Positions 9,259 to 17,482 of a stretch of DNA of 64,000 nt are shown here, in pieces. Numbering within the stretch: position 1 is the stretch's first letter; the number at the start of each line of letters is the position of its first letter. The notes under the pieces were generated by a model that saw only the letters and a program-made list of their open reading frames with translations, had not been told where the DNA came from and did no database searches. This DNA comes from a virus. Made by a program: the position numbers and the translations under genes. The stretch spans positions 62,001 through 126,000 of IMG/VR virus record IMGVR_UViG_3300023181_000026. One strand, given 5' to 3'.

Positions 9259-9509
9259 AAATCTTCTTCATTTTTAACTTGTGGCTCTTTTGATTGAAAC
9301 TTCTTATCGAAAATTGTTCCTCCTACCATAGCTGATAAGAATAATAAAAGAGAATCGAAAACTGCTTTTCCTTCTCCATTAGGTGTTTGGTCATAAGCTA
9401 CAAATCCACCCAATAAAAGAGTAAATATAAATGTAATTAATATTATAAAGCTTTTACGGCTGAATTTCCCTGATGGTGTCTGTAGTAGGTCTAATAGAAG
9501 CTTTTTCAT
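9255..9509 (-). CDS. Putative holin
   Basis: The 84-residue protein has two hydrophobic segments (about 20-40 and 50-66) and a charged C-terminal tail (KKFQSKEPQVKNEEDL). Size, topology and 4-nt coupling to the GH19 endolysin fit a two-TM holin that would permeabilise the inner membrane. No holin family is identified by motif. Confidence 0.7.
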   Translation of the reverse strand: MKKLLLDLLQTPSGKFSRKSFIILITFIFTLLLGGFVAYDQTPNGEGKAVFDSLLLFLSAMVGGTIFDKKFQSKEPQVKNEEDL

Positions 9510-9738
9510 GCGCTAAAGTTATTTTTTGTACTTCTAAGTGGAAGCTGTCTACTTCTTTTTCTATTTTTAAGTTTTTGCTGTATAAGGTAGTGTTTTTTAT
9601 TAGTTGTTCTGTTCTTGCAACATCTACCATATATACTCTCCGCTCACTTAATTCTTCTGTTTTTGGATTTGTGTCGCCAAAATAAATAAAAGCAGAGATG
9701 ACGCAAGATACTCCTGTTAAAATTGTACTCTTAATCAT
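9454..9738 (-). CDS. Small envelope-associated lysis-cassette protein
   Basis: The 94 residues start with a hydrophobic N-terminus containing Cys (MIKSTILTGVSCVISAFIYF) and continue with a hydrophilic helical region. The Cys could be a degenerate lipobox, making an outer-membrane spanin possible, but the -3 position is atypical. It overlaps the holin start by 56 nt in another frame and the upstream spanin candidate by 4 nt, consistent with nested lysis genes. Confidence 0.5.
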   Translation of the reverse strand: MIKSTILTGVSCVISAFIYFGDTNPKTEELSERRVYMVDVARTEQLIKNTTLYSKNLKIEKEVDSFHLEVQKITLAHEKASIRPTTDTIREIQP

Positions 9739-10073
9739 TTCTTTTTATACTGTTTAATGGTTTCATAATCTTTATAAAGGCGTTCTTGCAATTCGTCATA
9801 CTTCTTACTCCAAAACTCATTAGATTTTTCCAAGTCTGCTTGCCTTTTGTCATTACATTCTTGGATCCGTAAGTTAAGAATAGATATAATACTATCATTT
9901 CTATTAGATCGGCTATCAGAAATATCAGTATCTCTTTCATTGTCAGAATGTAGTCTATAATTTTCGTAAAACATTGCGCCTAAAACTAAAAGTAAAAGAA
10001 ATATCACAGCATTTTTTGGATTTTGTCTTGTTATCCATTGAGATAATTTAATCCATAACGAGATTGCTGTCAT
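9735..10073 (-). CDS. Putative inner-membrane spanin
   Basis: The 112-residue protein has one transmembrane segment (about 22-38) and then a long charged helical tail to the end (DELQERLYKDYETIKQYKKK). This is i-spanin topology. It precedes the holin and endolysin and overlaps the next small envelope protein by 4 nt. Assignment is from topology and position only. Confidence 0.55.
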   Translation of the reverse strand: MTAISLWIKLSQWITRQNPKNAVIFLLLLVLGAMFYENYRLHSDNERDTDISDSRSNRNDSIISILNLRIQECNDKRQADLEKSNEFWSKKYDELQERLYKDYETIKQYKKK

Positions 10074-10407
10074 TTTTATCTTTGTTGAATATTGAAATTA
10101 TTATTAATAAAATAAAGTGGTTCAATATTACGCTCTCATATAGTTCATAATATACTTCAATAGGATACCTTAAGTCAATCTCTGTAATAAGATTTAAAAC
10201 TAATACAGTGGAGAGGGTCATTATAGATTCAAATCTCCAACTTTTAAAATAAAAAAGAACTCCTAATAAAGATATTACTAATAAAATCGTATCTATGAAT
10301 GCAAACAATTTATGATTCAAATAGTAGAAATCATTTTCTACGAATATGTAAAGTGTCATGTACAATGTTAGCATCAAAAACGGTGCAAATTGCGTTACAC
10401 TTTTCAT
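10048..10407 (-). CDS. Four-helix membrane protein of the lysis region
   Basis: The 119 residues contain about four hydrophobic segments (roughly 6-24, 34-52, 60-77, 93-109) separated by short charged loops. It overlaps the spanin candidate start by 26 nt. It could be an antiholin/holin-type protein or an unrelated membrane protein. No family is recognised. Confidence 0.5.
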   Translation of the reverse strand: MKSVTQFAPFLMLTLYMTLYIFVENDFYYLNHKLFAFIDTILLVISLLGVLFYFKSWRFESIMTLSTVLVLNLITEIDLRYPIEVYYELYESVILNHFILLIIISIFNKDKNDSNLVMD

Positions 10408-10413
10408 GCTATT

Positions 10414-10479
10414 TTATTTTTTAGGTTTCTTGGGCTTATTTTTTGGCTTAGGTATGCCAACTTTATTTTTGTTATTCAT
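10414..10479 (-). CDS. 21-residue basic microprotein MNNKNKVGIPKPK...
   Basis: A 22-codon frame encodes MNNKNKVGIPKPKNKPKKPK plus a final Lys. It would be ignored by length, but its VGIPKPK core and Pro/Lys tail match the C-terminus of the protein at 1276-1512. It lies between the hairpin after the large virion gene and the membrane protein start. It may be a free docking peptide or a gene remnant. Confidence 0.35.
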   Translation of the reverse strand: MNNKNKVGIPKPKNKPKKPKK

Positions 10480-10500
10480 TGTGTAGTAAGTTTGAAATTA

Positions 10501-10524
10501 AGGGGAAGTTGTTACGCCTCCCCT
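10501..10524. terminator. Hairpin after the 761-residue virion gene
   Basis: A 6-bp inverted repeat (AGGGGA / TCCCCT) with a 12-nt loop lies 27 nt past the minus-strand stop at 10551. As with the other two hairpins of this arm, the T-run is on the plus-strand side and the minus transcript has only UUAAUUU after the stem. It may be a partial terminator or 3' stabiliser. Confidence 0.5.
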
Positions 10525-10550
10525 CTTTTTCTATTTAGTTGTTTGTCTAT

Positions 10551-12836
10551 TTATACGCTAAAAGCCCTGATACCTTCCAAACCAGCCGCACCTGCAATAC
10601 TATTCAGTAAGTTTTCTACTGGTTTGTGTTGTCCGACTTGTGCTAAGATGTGGTATATAAAAGTTTCTCCATGTTTAAGGGCTGGTTGTTGAGCAAATGT
10701 CGATCTACATACTTCTATAGAAAAATCTACATATTGAACCGATTGGTCTAATACTGATTCCTCGTCTGTGAATAGTACCCTTGTTAGTGGACTCATATGC
10801 GCCTCTTCACCTGTGAAATAAACTCTATCCCTAGCCTCTAACCATTGGAAGTTTCCTCCTAAGTGAGTTCTTGGTTTCCAAGTTGATAGGTAAGTAACTG
10901 CCATTGGTTCATCTTTTAATTCGCCAATACCTTCTCTTACTTCATCTAAATGTCCTCCGCTTACTCTAATCATTACAGAACTATCTGTAAATCCTATTTT
11001 GTCTCTAAGATATTCGTTAGATCTAATCTCTAATTTTTTACCTCTGAACCTGATACCCATTAAAGAAGTTGTAGGTTCTGGAGATTCTACTATTTTCCAT
11101 TCATTACCTTCATAAGGTCTTGGCTCTTCTGAAACATAAAAGTCTTGGAAAATTGGTGAACATTCTTCGCAAACCATATTAGTAATAACCTCTGCTTGGT
11201 AACGTGTTTGACAGCCTCCTGTAACGGGTAAGTCTACAACTGCTACTGCACCTACTGTTCCTGCTAAGTTAGTTGTAGCATTAGCTATTGATATTGCTGG
11301 AAAAGCGGTAGTTGCATGAGTGAAAGTAAGTACTGCGCCGTTGGCGGTTACGGTTACCCCTTTATCTGCTAGAAGTGCCGCGCCGTGAGTTGATACAAAA
11401 TTAGTAGCTGTTACTGCAAGAGATGTTGCAAATGTTGCTAGATAAGCTGTACCTGCCACTGTAATATTTGCTGTTCCAGAAGTTCCTGTTAGAGTTACTG
11501 TCTGTGCTGAATTAAGTGAAGGTGCATCTGCAATTACAATATTATTATCAGGATAATGTGCTTGAAGTTCCGCTAGTCTGTTTTCACCGCATTCATTATC
11601 AGCAAGTGTAATTGTGTAAAGTTGAACCGATACTTCACAAGTATCTCCTAATACCCAAGCAACTCCTGCTGGTGCAACTCCTGTACATACATCTGATACT
11701 TCTCCTAAAAGAGTAATTTCTGCTGTGCCTTTTACTGGTGTAGCTGTAAGGAAAGTAGTTTTTTGTGCGTCTGTAAGTTCTGCTGTCAGGATAAGTGTAT
11801 AACTTCCTACTCCGCCATCTTGACCTACTTTTACTACTGTACCTGCTACAAAACCTGCTAAGTCATCTACAGTTGTTGATAAATCTGCACCATCATCTTC
11901 AATCTTTACACTGTAAAGGAATCCTCCTGCTACTTCTGTATAGCCTGCTGGACAGTCTTCACAATCTTTAATTAGAGTTGTTGTGAATGGTGCTACGTAC
12001 GCTGTAAGAAGAGTATTAGTCTCAGTTACGGTTTCATAAATAGAGGTAAGTCCTTGACGTTCTTTTAAAACAATTTTATTTTCTGGGTAACGTGATTGAA
12101 CTGAAGCTACAGAAGCTTGATCCCCCATATCTTGAATAGTAAGAGTCTGATAAAATCTATCTTCTGTCTCAGGTTCTGTACCTCCTGTTGAAAGTTCCAC
12201 TGGAGTAATATCTACAACCTCTTGCATCTCAACTCCACCTCTTAATTGAAATCTTCTTAGTTGTTCAATTGCTTCAAGTACATATGGTCTAGCGTTTATT
12301 GCTTCACAGTTATCACCTGCTTCACATACTTCTGTACCATAGAACTTTTCTGGATCTAAATATACACTTGTAATAACCTTGTTATCAGGATAGCCATACA
12401 TTCCTATAAGTTCTCCCGAAAGTTCCACCGTGATTTTTTTACGATCTGCTCTTATAAGAGTGATTGCTGTTTCAGGGTCAATTCCGTTATAACCTAAAAT
12501 AACGTCATCCACTTCTTGTTCTGTTCTTTCTGGCACAGATACACTGACGCCTTTAACATCGTTAAGAGAGAAAGGTACTGAACTCATAGCTTTATTAGAA
12601 TGAGAACGAGAATTAGAAAGATTTCCTCTACCTACTTTTATAACATAGTTTTCATTTTTATTTCTTCCCGCGAAAGATGAAATAGCTTTTTGACCATTTC
12701 CATTAGCGTCTGCCTCTTTCATAGAAAATACTCCCACTTGACCTTTTGCAAGATTCAAAGAACCTCCTGCTGTCATAGTAGCACCGTTCAATATGGCAAA
12801 GTAACGGTGGATTTGTGAATTGTTTGTTTGTGACAT
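10551..12836 (-). CDS. Large virion structural protein with duplicated and Ig-like inserted domains
   Basis: The 761-residue protein begins SQTNNSQIHRYFAILNGA and has a conserved-looking N-terminal part (1-220) and C-terminal part (about 550-761). Between them are inserted beta domains. Two segments look duplicated: YPENKIVLKE near 255 and YPDNNIVIAD near 430. A Thr/Ala-rich domain with TGTSGTANITVAGTAYLATF (about 455-540) resembles decoration or Ig-like domains found in many phage tail and head proteins. It follows the connector genes, so a tail or portal-vertex role is likely. No tube or sheath fold can be claimed by eye. Confidence 0.65.
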   Translation of the reverse strand: MSQTNNSQIHRYFAILNGATMTAGGSLNLAKGQVGVFSMKEADANGNGQKAISSFAGRNKNENYVIKVGRGNLSNSRSHSNKAMSSVPFSLNDVKGVSVSVPERTEQEVDDVILGYNGIDPETAITLIRADRKKITVELSGELIGMYGYPDNKVITSVYLDPEKFYGTEVCEAGDNCEAINARPYVLEAIEQLRRFQLRGGVEMQEVVDITPVELSTGGTEPETEDRFYQTLTIQDMGDQASVASVQSRYPENKIVLKERQGLTSIYETVTETNTLLTAYVAPFTTTLIKDCEDCPAGYTEVAGGFLYSVKIEDDGADLSTTVDDLAGFVAGTVVKVGQDGGVGSYTLILTAELTDAQKTTFLTATPVKGTAEITLLGEVSDVCTGVAPAGVAWVLGDTCEVSVQLYTITLADNECGENRLAELQAHYPDNNIVIADAPSLNSAQTVTLTGTSGTANITVAGTAYLATFATSLAVTATNFVSTHGAALLADKGVTVTANGAVLTFTHATTAFPAISIANATTNLAGTVGAVAVVDLPVTGGCQTRYQAEVITNMVCEECSPIFQDFYVSEEPRPYEGNEWKIVESPEPTTSLMGIRFRGKKLEIRSNEYLRDKIGFTDSSVMIRVSGGHLDEVREGIGELKDEPMAVTYLSTWKPRTHLGGNFQWLEARDRVYFTGEEAHMSPLTRVLFTDEESVLDQSVQYVDFSIEVCRSTFAQQPALKHGETFIYHILAQVGQHKPVENLLNSIAGAAGLEGIRAFSV

Positions 12837-12866
12837 TGTCGTTTAATTGTAAATTAGTTGTTATTT

Positions 12867-13532
12867 TTAATTTTTACTGTTAATTCTGTCTTTATCAATG
12901 TCTATGGTAGACCTCCCCATCACCGCATTAAAGTCTTTTGCGGCAATTGAAATAATTCTATCCATTATCTTGTCATCAAATTCAGGATCAGAATTAATCG
13001 AAGGTGAGCCATCTGACATTATAAAACCTTCAAAATTTATTTGTTTTGGATATCTGTAATAAGAAAGGTATACTTCACTGATTTCAAAATCATCTTTATA
13101 TACTTTTATATTATTACTGGAAAGATTGTAGAATGTTTCTCTCCATTCAAAAGACGGTTTATTATTATAATCAAACTCAAGTAAATGTTTGTTCTCGTCT
13201 TTTATTTCTATAGGTAGTAGTTTTGCATTTTTACATTTTTCTTTTGAAGCTTTTACTGTCAAATTAGAAAAATCAAAATAATTGGCTGGTAGTTTAAAAT
13301 TTGTGTGATTTAGATGGGATTTTTCTACTTCAAGTCTTAAGTCGTCCACTAAAAGTATTTGTATATCTCTTAGAGTATCATCATTCCTCTTTTCTAAAGC
13401 CCACTCTGTAAATTTATTTTGTGCCTCGTTTATATGGTAAAAAGCTCTTCCTTTGTCTAAAGCTATATTGTCATTTGTAAAATTTTCATTGACTTTACTA
13501 AGGAGTTTTATATAAACGTTGTTTGCATTCAA
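12867..13532 (-). CDS. Putative head-tail connector protein
   Basis: The 221-residue protein has a helical N-terminus (YIKLLSKVNENFTND, INEAQNKFTEWALEKRND) and a central beta segment. It occupies the position after capsid genes where podovirus-like phages keep the portal-ring adaptor. The role is inferred from position and size. Confidence 0.5.
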   Translation of the reverse strand: MNANNVYIKLLSKVNENFTNDNIALDKGRAFYHINEAQNKFTEWALEKRNDDTLRDIQILLVDDLRLEVEKSHLNHTNFKLPANYFDFSNLTVKASKEKCKNAKLLPIEIKDENKHLLEFDYNNKPSFEWRETFYNLSSNNIKVYKDDFEISEVYLSYYRYPKQINFEGFIMSDGSPSINSDPEFDDKIMDRIISIAAKDFNAVMGRSTIDIDKDRINSKN

Positions 13533-13585
13533 AATTTACTTATTTTATAATTTTCCCCCGATTTTACTCAGGAGATTTTTTATTC

Positions 13586-14548
13586 TTATTTTGCAAATTC
13601 TTCGCAGATTTGAACTTTTACGTCTAGTAAATCTGGACTTTGCACTAATGATTTTGCCACTGTCTTCAAGTCTTTTCCTAAAGGAATACCATTGTAAACA
13701 TAATCTCCCACTGAATTTTTTGAAATTTTTCCTGCTTCTGACATTTTTTTAATTGTAGAATGTAGGTAAATAACTTCTTCAAACCCTTTATCATTGGAAG
13801 ATTCTACTAGTTCAATAAATATCTCTGGGTTTCTAACATCTCTATCTAACCACATATTAAACATAGTCTTAATTGTATCGCTTTCTACTTTGTCAGAAAT
13901 ATTTGCAACTCCAATATATTTAAGAATGTTTATTAGTTTTTGGGGATTTTCAGAAAGTAGTACGTAGAATTGTCCAATTGCATCTATAGTAGACACTGCT
14001 TTTTTCTGTTTAGTAGTCCTTTCTTTAGCTTTATCAACTACTACATATGCGGCGGCATTATACCTTGGATTACCTTTGTCATTTTCAGGGCAAATTTCTC
14101 CTGCCATCATAGCTAAGTAAAGTTGTAACATATCCTCAGGTTCTCCTGTATTTAGATATCTTCCTGCCCAAATCTCTACTTTATAGTCATTCCAGAAATC
14201 TTCATTATCTTGTGTAAGAATTCCTGATTTACCCATTTTCTTTTCAAATGGTTTAATTACGTGTTCTTGAAGCATTTTAAGTTTTTCCGTAACTATAGCT
14301 TGTGTCTCTCCTCTATAACAAGGGCTGAATTCATAAAGTCCTGTATCCCAAACATTTTCTGTATACGGGCAATAAACTGTATTACCTACGCTTGTTGAAG
14401 GAAGTTTTGTAGCTCCCTCTTTTTGAAATCCAGAAGGGGCTGTGGGGTCAAATCTATTTTCAATTTTATAGACCGCGTTTTTTTTGATTGACAAACCATT
14501 CACGTTGAATAGTTCCTCAGATTTATTAATGGGTTTTTTTGGTGGCAT
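13586..14548 (-). CDS. Virion-associated protein downstream of capsid
   Basis: The 320 residues start MPPKKPINKSEELF and contain a Cys/aromatic-rich region (GNTVYCPYTENVWDTG, YEFSPCYRG) and then mostly alpha-helical sequence. It is separated from the capsid gene by a GGCTCC/GGAGCC hairpin. The position between major capsid and connector supports a structural or capsid-associated role. No family is assigned. Confidence 0.55.
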   Translation of the reverse strand: MPPKKPINKSEELFNVNGLSIKKNAVYKIENRFDPTAPSGFQKEGATKLPSTSVGNTVYCPYTENVWDTGLYEFSPCYRGETQAIVTEKLKMLQEHVIKPFEKKMGKSGILTQDNEDFWNDYKVEIWAGRYLNTGEPEDMLQLYLAMMAGEICPENDKGNPRYNAAAYVVVDKAKERTTKQKKAVSTIDAIGQFYVLLSENPQKLINILKYIGVANISDKVESDTIKTMFNMWLDRDVRNPEIFIELVESSNDKGFEEVIYLHSTIKKMSEAGKISKNSVGDYVYNGIPLGKDLKTVAKSLVQSPDLLDVKVQICEEFAK

Positions 14549-14576
14549 TCTTATTTTTTCTTTGGTTTTTATTTTA

Positions 14577-14600
14577 GGCTCCCCATTTTACCGAGGAGCC
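14577..14600. terminator. Hairpin after the major capsid gene
   Basis: A GC-rich 6-bp stem (GGCTCC / GGAGCC) with a 12-nt loop lies 10 nt past the capsid stop. There is no U-tract on the minus transcript. It may attenuate read-through or stabilise the abundant capsid mRNA 3' end. Confidence 0.5.
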
Positions 14601-14610
14601 GTATTCTATA

Positions 14611-16320
14611 TTAGTTCAAGCCTATTTTTTTAAGCTCTATAATTATTGTTCTTGAAGGGTCTGTATTAACAAACGCTGACATACCGTGTACCCAGAATGA
14701 TCTTGACATTGTTTTAAGACTTGAAACGATATCTGAGGCTTTGGCTCCTGCATATCTACCGTTCTCATATCCCCAATACATATTGTCTCCTTCTGGCTTA
14801 ACGTAGTAGATACTTCCTTTACGTCCACCTTCTACAAGAGTTGTACCTTGAGGTAGGTTTTGACGAGCATTTGAGTATTCTCCATCTGTTGCATCATAGA
14901 TAACCATTGAATAAGTTGTATCTGCAAATCCATAGTCATTGAAGCCTTTACTAAATCTGTCAGATCCTTCCATAAAGTCTAAAGAAGCATCATGTTCAAT
15001 CTGTACAATACCGATTCCTGGGATTGGTACTTGAGTAAATACTACTGGAGCTAATTTAAGATCTGTCAAACTTTGACCTGAAACTGGGTTCTGAGGAAGG
15101 ATTCTATCTGCTCCTAAGAACGGACTCATTCCTGTAAGTTGTGCTACTACATATTTTTCGAAGATAGCTAACATATTTTGGTAAGCTTGCCATCCACATT
15201 TGAATTTAAGTCTGCGATCGTAATATTGAAGGTCTGGACGTGAAGCGAAAATATAAGAAGCTGCTTCTCTAATGTGGTTTACTGTTATTCCGTCTGGTTT
15301 GCTGTATTTGATTAGGCGACCTCGTCTCCATTGATGCCATAAACCTTCATTTATACGTTTAGTACCATTTTGCTCTGTTAAAACTGTAGCTCTACCAAAT
15401 AAAAGTTGATTAGCTTCAATTTTAATATACTCTGCCAAAGCTAGGAATTCATAAACTGATCCTACTGAAGCACCTGCTCTACGAATATTCGGAGCTGTTG
15501 GATTTGGAGTTCCCTGAGCAACTTGTCCATAAACAAACATATCTCCACCTACTTTTTGTACTTGCTCATCTAAATACATCTGAGCAAAATCCGCAGCTTT
15601 CTTTTCAAGAGCTCCAAAAGATTTTTTGTCAGCATACATAGTCCAAGAAGTTTCAACACCTCTATGGTTACCAAGAATAAACTCATTAGTTATTGTTCCA
15701 ACATTGTTAGGGCTTTCAATTCCAGAATAATGAACTGAATTTTCTCCCATTGAGTGACCTACTTTAAAGTATTGTACTCCTGGTTTAAGTTTATCTGCTG
15801 GGAAGTATTTAGAAGAATCCATTTCAGCAAGAAATACCCAATGTTTAAAGCTGTCTCCTACAGGCTCTACTTCATAATCTTCAGATACTACCACTTGCAT
15901 ACCATATTGCTTGCTGTAAGTAAGTACGTCACCTTTAGTATAAACTTGGTCTAATACGATTGGAAATACTGAGCCATCAATACCTGGAAGATCTGAGAAA
16001 TCCGAAGTATCTTCTGTTGTATAAACTCCTGATTTTTTAGTTACTGGAAGGTCATAAGTAAAACGACCATTTGGGCCATTAACTTCAAGAATTTGTTTAT
16101 TCCTGAATATCTCTGTATAAAGTGGTACTCTAAATTGAAGAGTATTAGAGAAAAGGTCTAGCAGTCCTAAATGGTTATTGTTAGGATCTTCTTGATACCA
16201 TGTATAAAGAGATGGTAAGTCCGCATAACTGGACATTTTAATTTTTTTGGAGTCTGTGAAATGTATTACCCTGTCTCCGTTTACAGATAGGGGTACTCCT
16301 GCGATTAAGTTCTGATTCAT
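14611..16320 (-). CDS. Major capsid protein
   Basis: The 569-residue protein follows portal and scaffold candidates in canonical order. It has a conserved-looking body with GATRVLTEQNGT-like and FLGADRILPQNP segments and an ending FWVHGMSAFVNTDPSRTIII, which recalls the C-terminal part of HK97-fold capsids of large Bacteroidota podoviruses. It would build the icosahedral shell. It has no prohead-protease neighbour. Mass spectrometry or structure comparison would decide; the order and size make it the best candidate. Confidence 0.8.
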   Translation of the reverse strand: MNQNLIAGVPLSVNGDRVIHFTDSKKIKMSSYADLPSLYTWYQEDPNNNHLGLLDLFSNTLQFRVPLYTEIFRNKQILEVNGPNGRFTYDLPVTKKSGVYTTEDTSDFSDLPGIDGSVFPIVLDQVYTKGDVLTYSKQYGMQVVVSEDYEVEPVGDSFKHWVFLAEMDSSKYFPADKLKPGVQYFKVGHSMGENSVHYSGIESPNNVGTITNEFILGNHRGVETSWTMYADKKSFGALEKKAADFAQMYLDEQVQKVGGDMFVYGQVAQGTPNPTAPNIRRAGASVGSVYEFLALAEYIKIEANQLLFGRATVLTEQNGTKRINEGLWHQWRRGRLIKYSKPDGITVNHIREAASYIFASRPDLQYYDRRLKFKCGWQAYQNMLAIFEKYVVAQLTGMSPFLGADRILPQNPVSGQSLTDLKLAPVVFTQVPIPGIGIVQIEHDASLDFMEGSDRFSKGFNDYGFADTTYSMVIYDATDGEYSNARQNLPQGTTLVEGGRKGSIYYVKPEGDNMYWGYENGRYAGAKASDIVSSLKTMSRSFWVHGMSAFVNTDPSRTIIIELKKIGLN

Positions 16321-16343
16321 TTATATTTGATAATTAGTTGTTT

Positions 16344-17393
16344 TTAGAGTTCGCTAAGATTTAATACTCCTGACTCTTTGTCGTTTTTAGATGTATTATA
16401 ATCTACAGTTCCACTTCCTTTACCTTTATTTGTTAATTTAATTGAATTAAAGGTTTGCTGTTTCTCTGCATTAATTATTTTTGCGGCTTTGTTCTTTACA
16501 TACTCTTCTTCATTTGTAAGGAACATAGCTAATTTTACTGCTTTTTCTGGATTTTTTCTCCACTCATCATAAAGAGCATCCACGGCATAAACTCCTTTTT
16601 CGTCTGGTTTAGATAATTTATCTACTATAGTTTTCCTAAAATTATCATTTAAGTCATACTTTTTAGCTTCGTCGGATAAAGATGTTCTGTAGTTTTTTAA
16701 AGCTTCTTGTTTTTGTATTTTAGCTTCCTGTGCTTGAACTGCTTGACTTTCTAAGTAACTGTTGAATACTGTATCTATGTCTTGTTTTGCTCTTCCTGCT
16801 GCTTTATCTAAAGTTAGATTTTTCTTATGACCATCTATAATGGAGTTTATTTCAAAATCTTCAAGACCTTTATTCTTATGGTAGAATCTAACTAAATTTT
16901 CCTGATCTGCTGGATTTTCCAAGTCTAAGTTTGAAATTGGATTTGAAGGGTTTTCATAAATATTTTTATAAGTTTCAAATACTTGTGAAACATTTCCTCC
17001 GTTTTTATCAATTTCCAAAGCCTTTAACATGATTGGGGAAAGACTGTCAGTTTTAACTGTGTCTACTTTAGCGTCCTCTTCCTTTTTAGCCATTTGGGCT
17101 TGAATAATCTCTTCAAAAACTTCTTCAGTTACATCTACTTCTTCAAATCCTTCAATGGCGTACCATTCTCCAGAATCTATTTTTCTTTGTACTAAAGCCT
17201 TATAATTAGAAGTACTTAATTCTTTTGGAATTTCGGTTGAACGTTCTTCTTTTTCGGGCTCTTCTGATTTAGGTGGGTCAGTAATATCTTCTTCCAGATT
17301 CAGAGGTATGTTTTCTTCTTGCGACTCCTCTTTAAATAGATCTTGTAAATCTAATACTTCGCCTTGGTCAATTGTTTGGTTTTCCGTTGACAT
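16344..17393 (-). CDS. Putative scaffold protein
   Basis: The 349-residue protein is strongly acidic at the N-terminus (DLFKEESQEENIPLNLEEDI) and largely helical, with Lys/Glu/Gln-rich stretches and a basic C-terminus (TNKGKGSGTVDYNTSKNDK). Low hydrophobicity and position immediately before the major capsid gene are the scaffold signature. A promoter at 17403-17433 lies next to its start, suggesting a separately boosted scaffold-capsid transcript. Confidence 0.65.
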   Translation of the reverse strand: MSTENQTIDQGEVLDLQDLFKEESQEENIPLNLEEDITDPPKSEEPEKEERSTEIPKELSTSNYKALVQRKIDSGEWYAIEGFEEVDVTEEVFEEIIQAQMAKKEEDAKVDTVKTDSLSPIMLKALEIDKNGGNVSQVFETYKNIYENPSNPISNLDLENPADQENLVRFYHKNKGLEDFEINSIIDGHKKNLTLDKAAGRAKQDIDTVFNSYLESQAVQAQEAKIQKQEALKNYRTSLSDEAKKYDLNDNFRKTIVDKLSKPDEKGVYAVDALYDEWRKNPEKAVKLAMFLTNEEEYVKNKAAKIINAEKQQTFNSIKLTNKGKGSGTVDYNTSKNDKESGVLNLSEL

Positions 17394-17402
17394 TATTTAT
17401 TG

Positions 17403-17433
17403 CAAATTTATTATTGTTTTGTTTATTTTCAAA
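17403..17433 (-). promoter_or_regulatory. Promoter for scaffold and capsid genes
   Basis: On the minus strand TTTG (430-433) is followed after 19 bp by TAAATTTG (17403-17410), matching the Bacteroidota -33/-7 pattern. The ATG follows within about 10 nt of the -7 box, so the mRNA would be almost leaderless. Confidence 0.6.
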
Positions 17434-17482
17434 AGAGTTAAAAATTATCTAATATGTTAAGAAAATTTCTTAGAGATGATAT

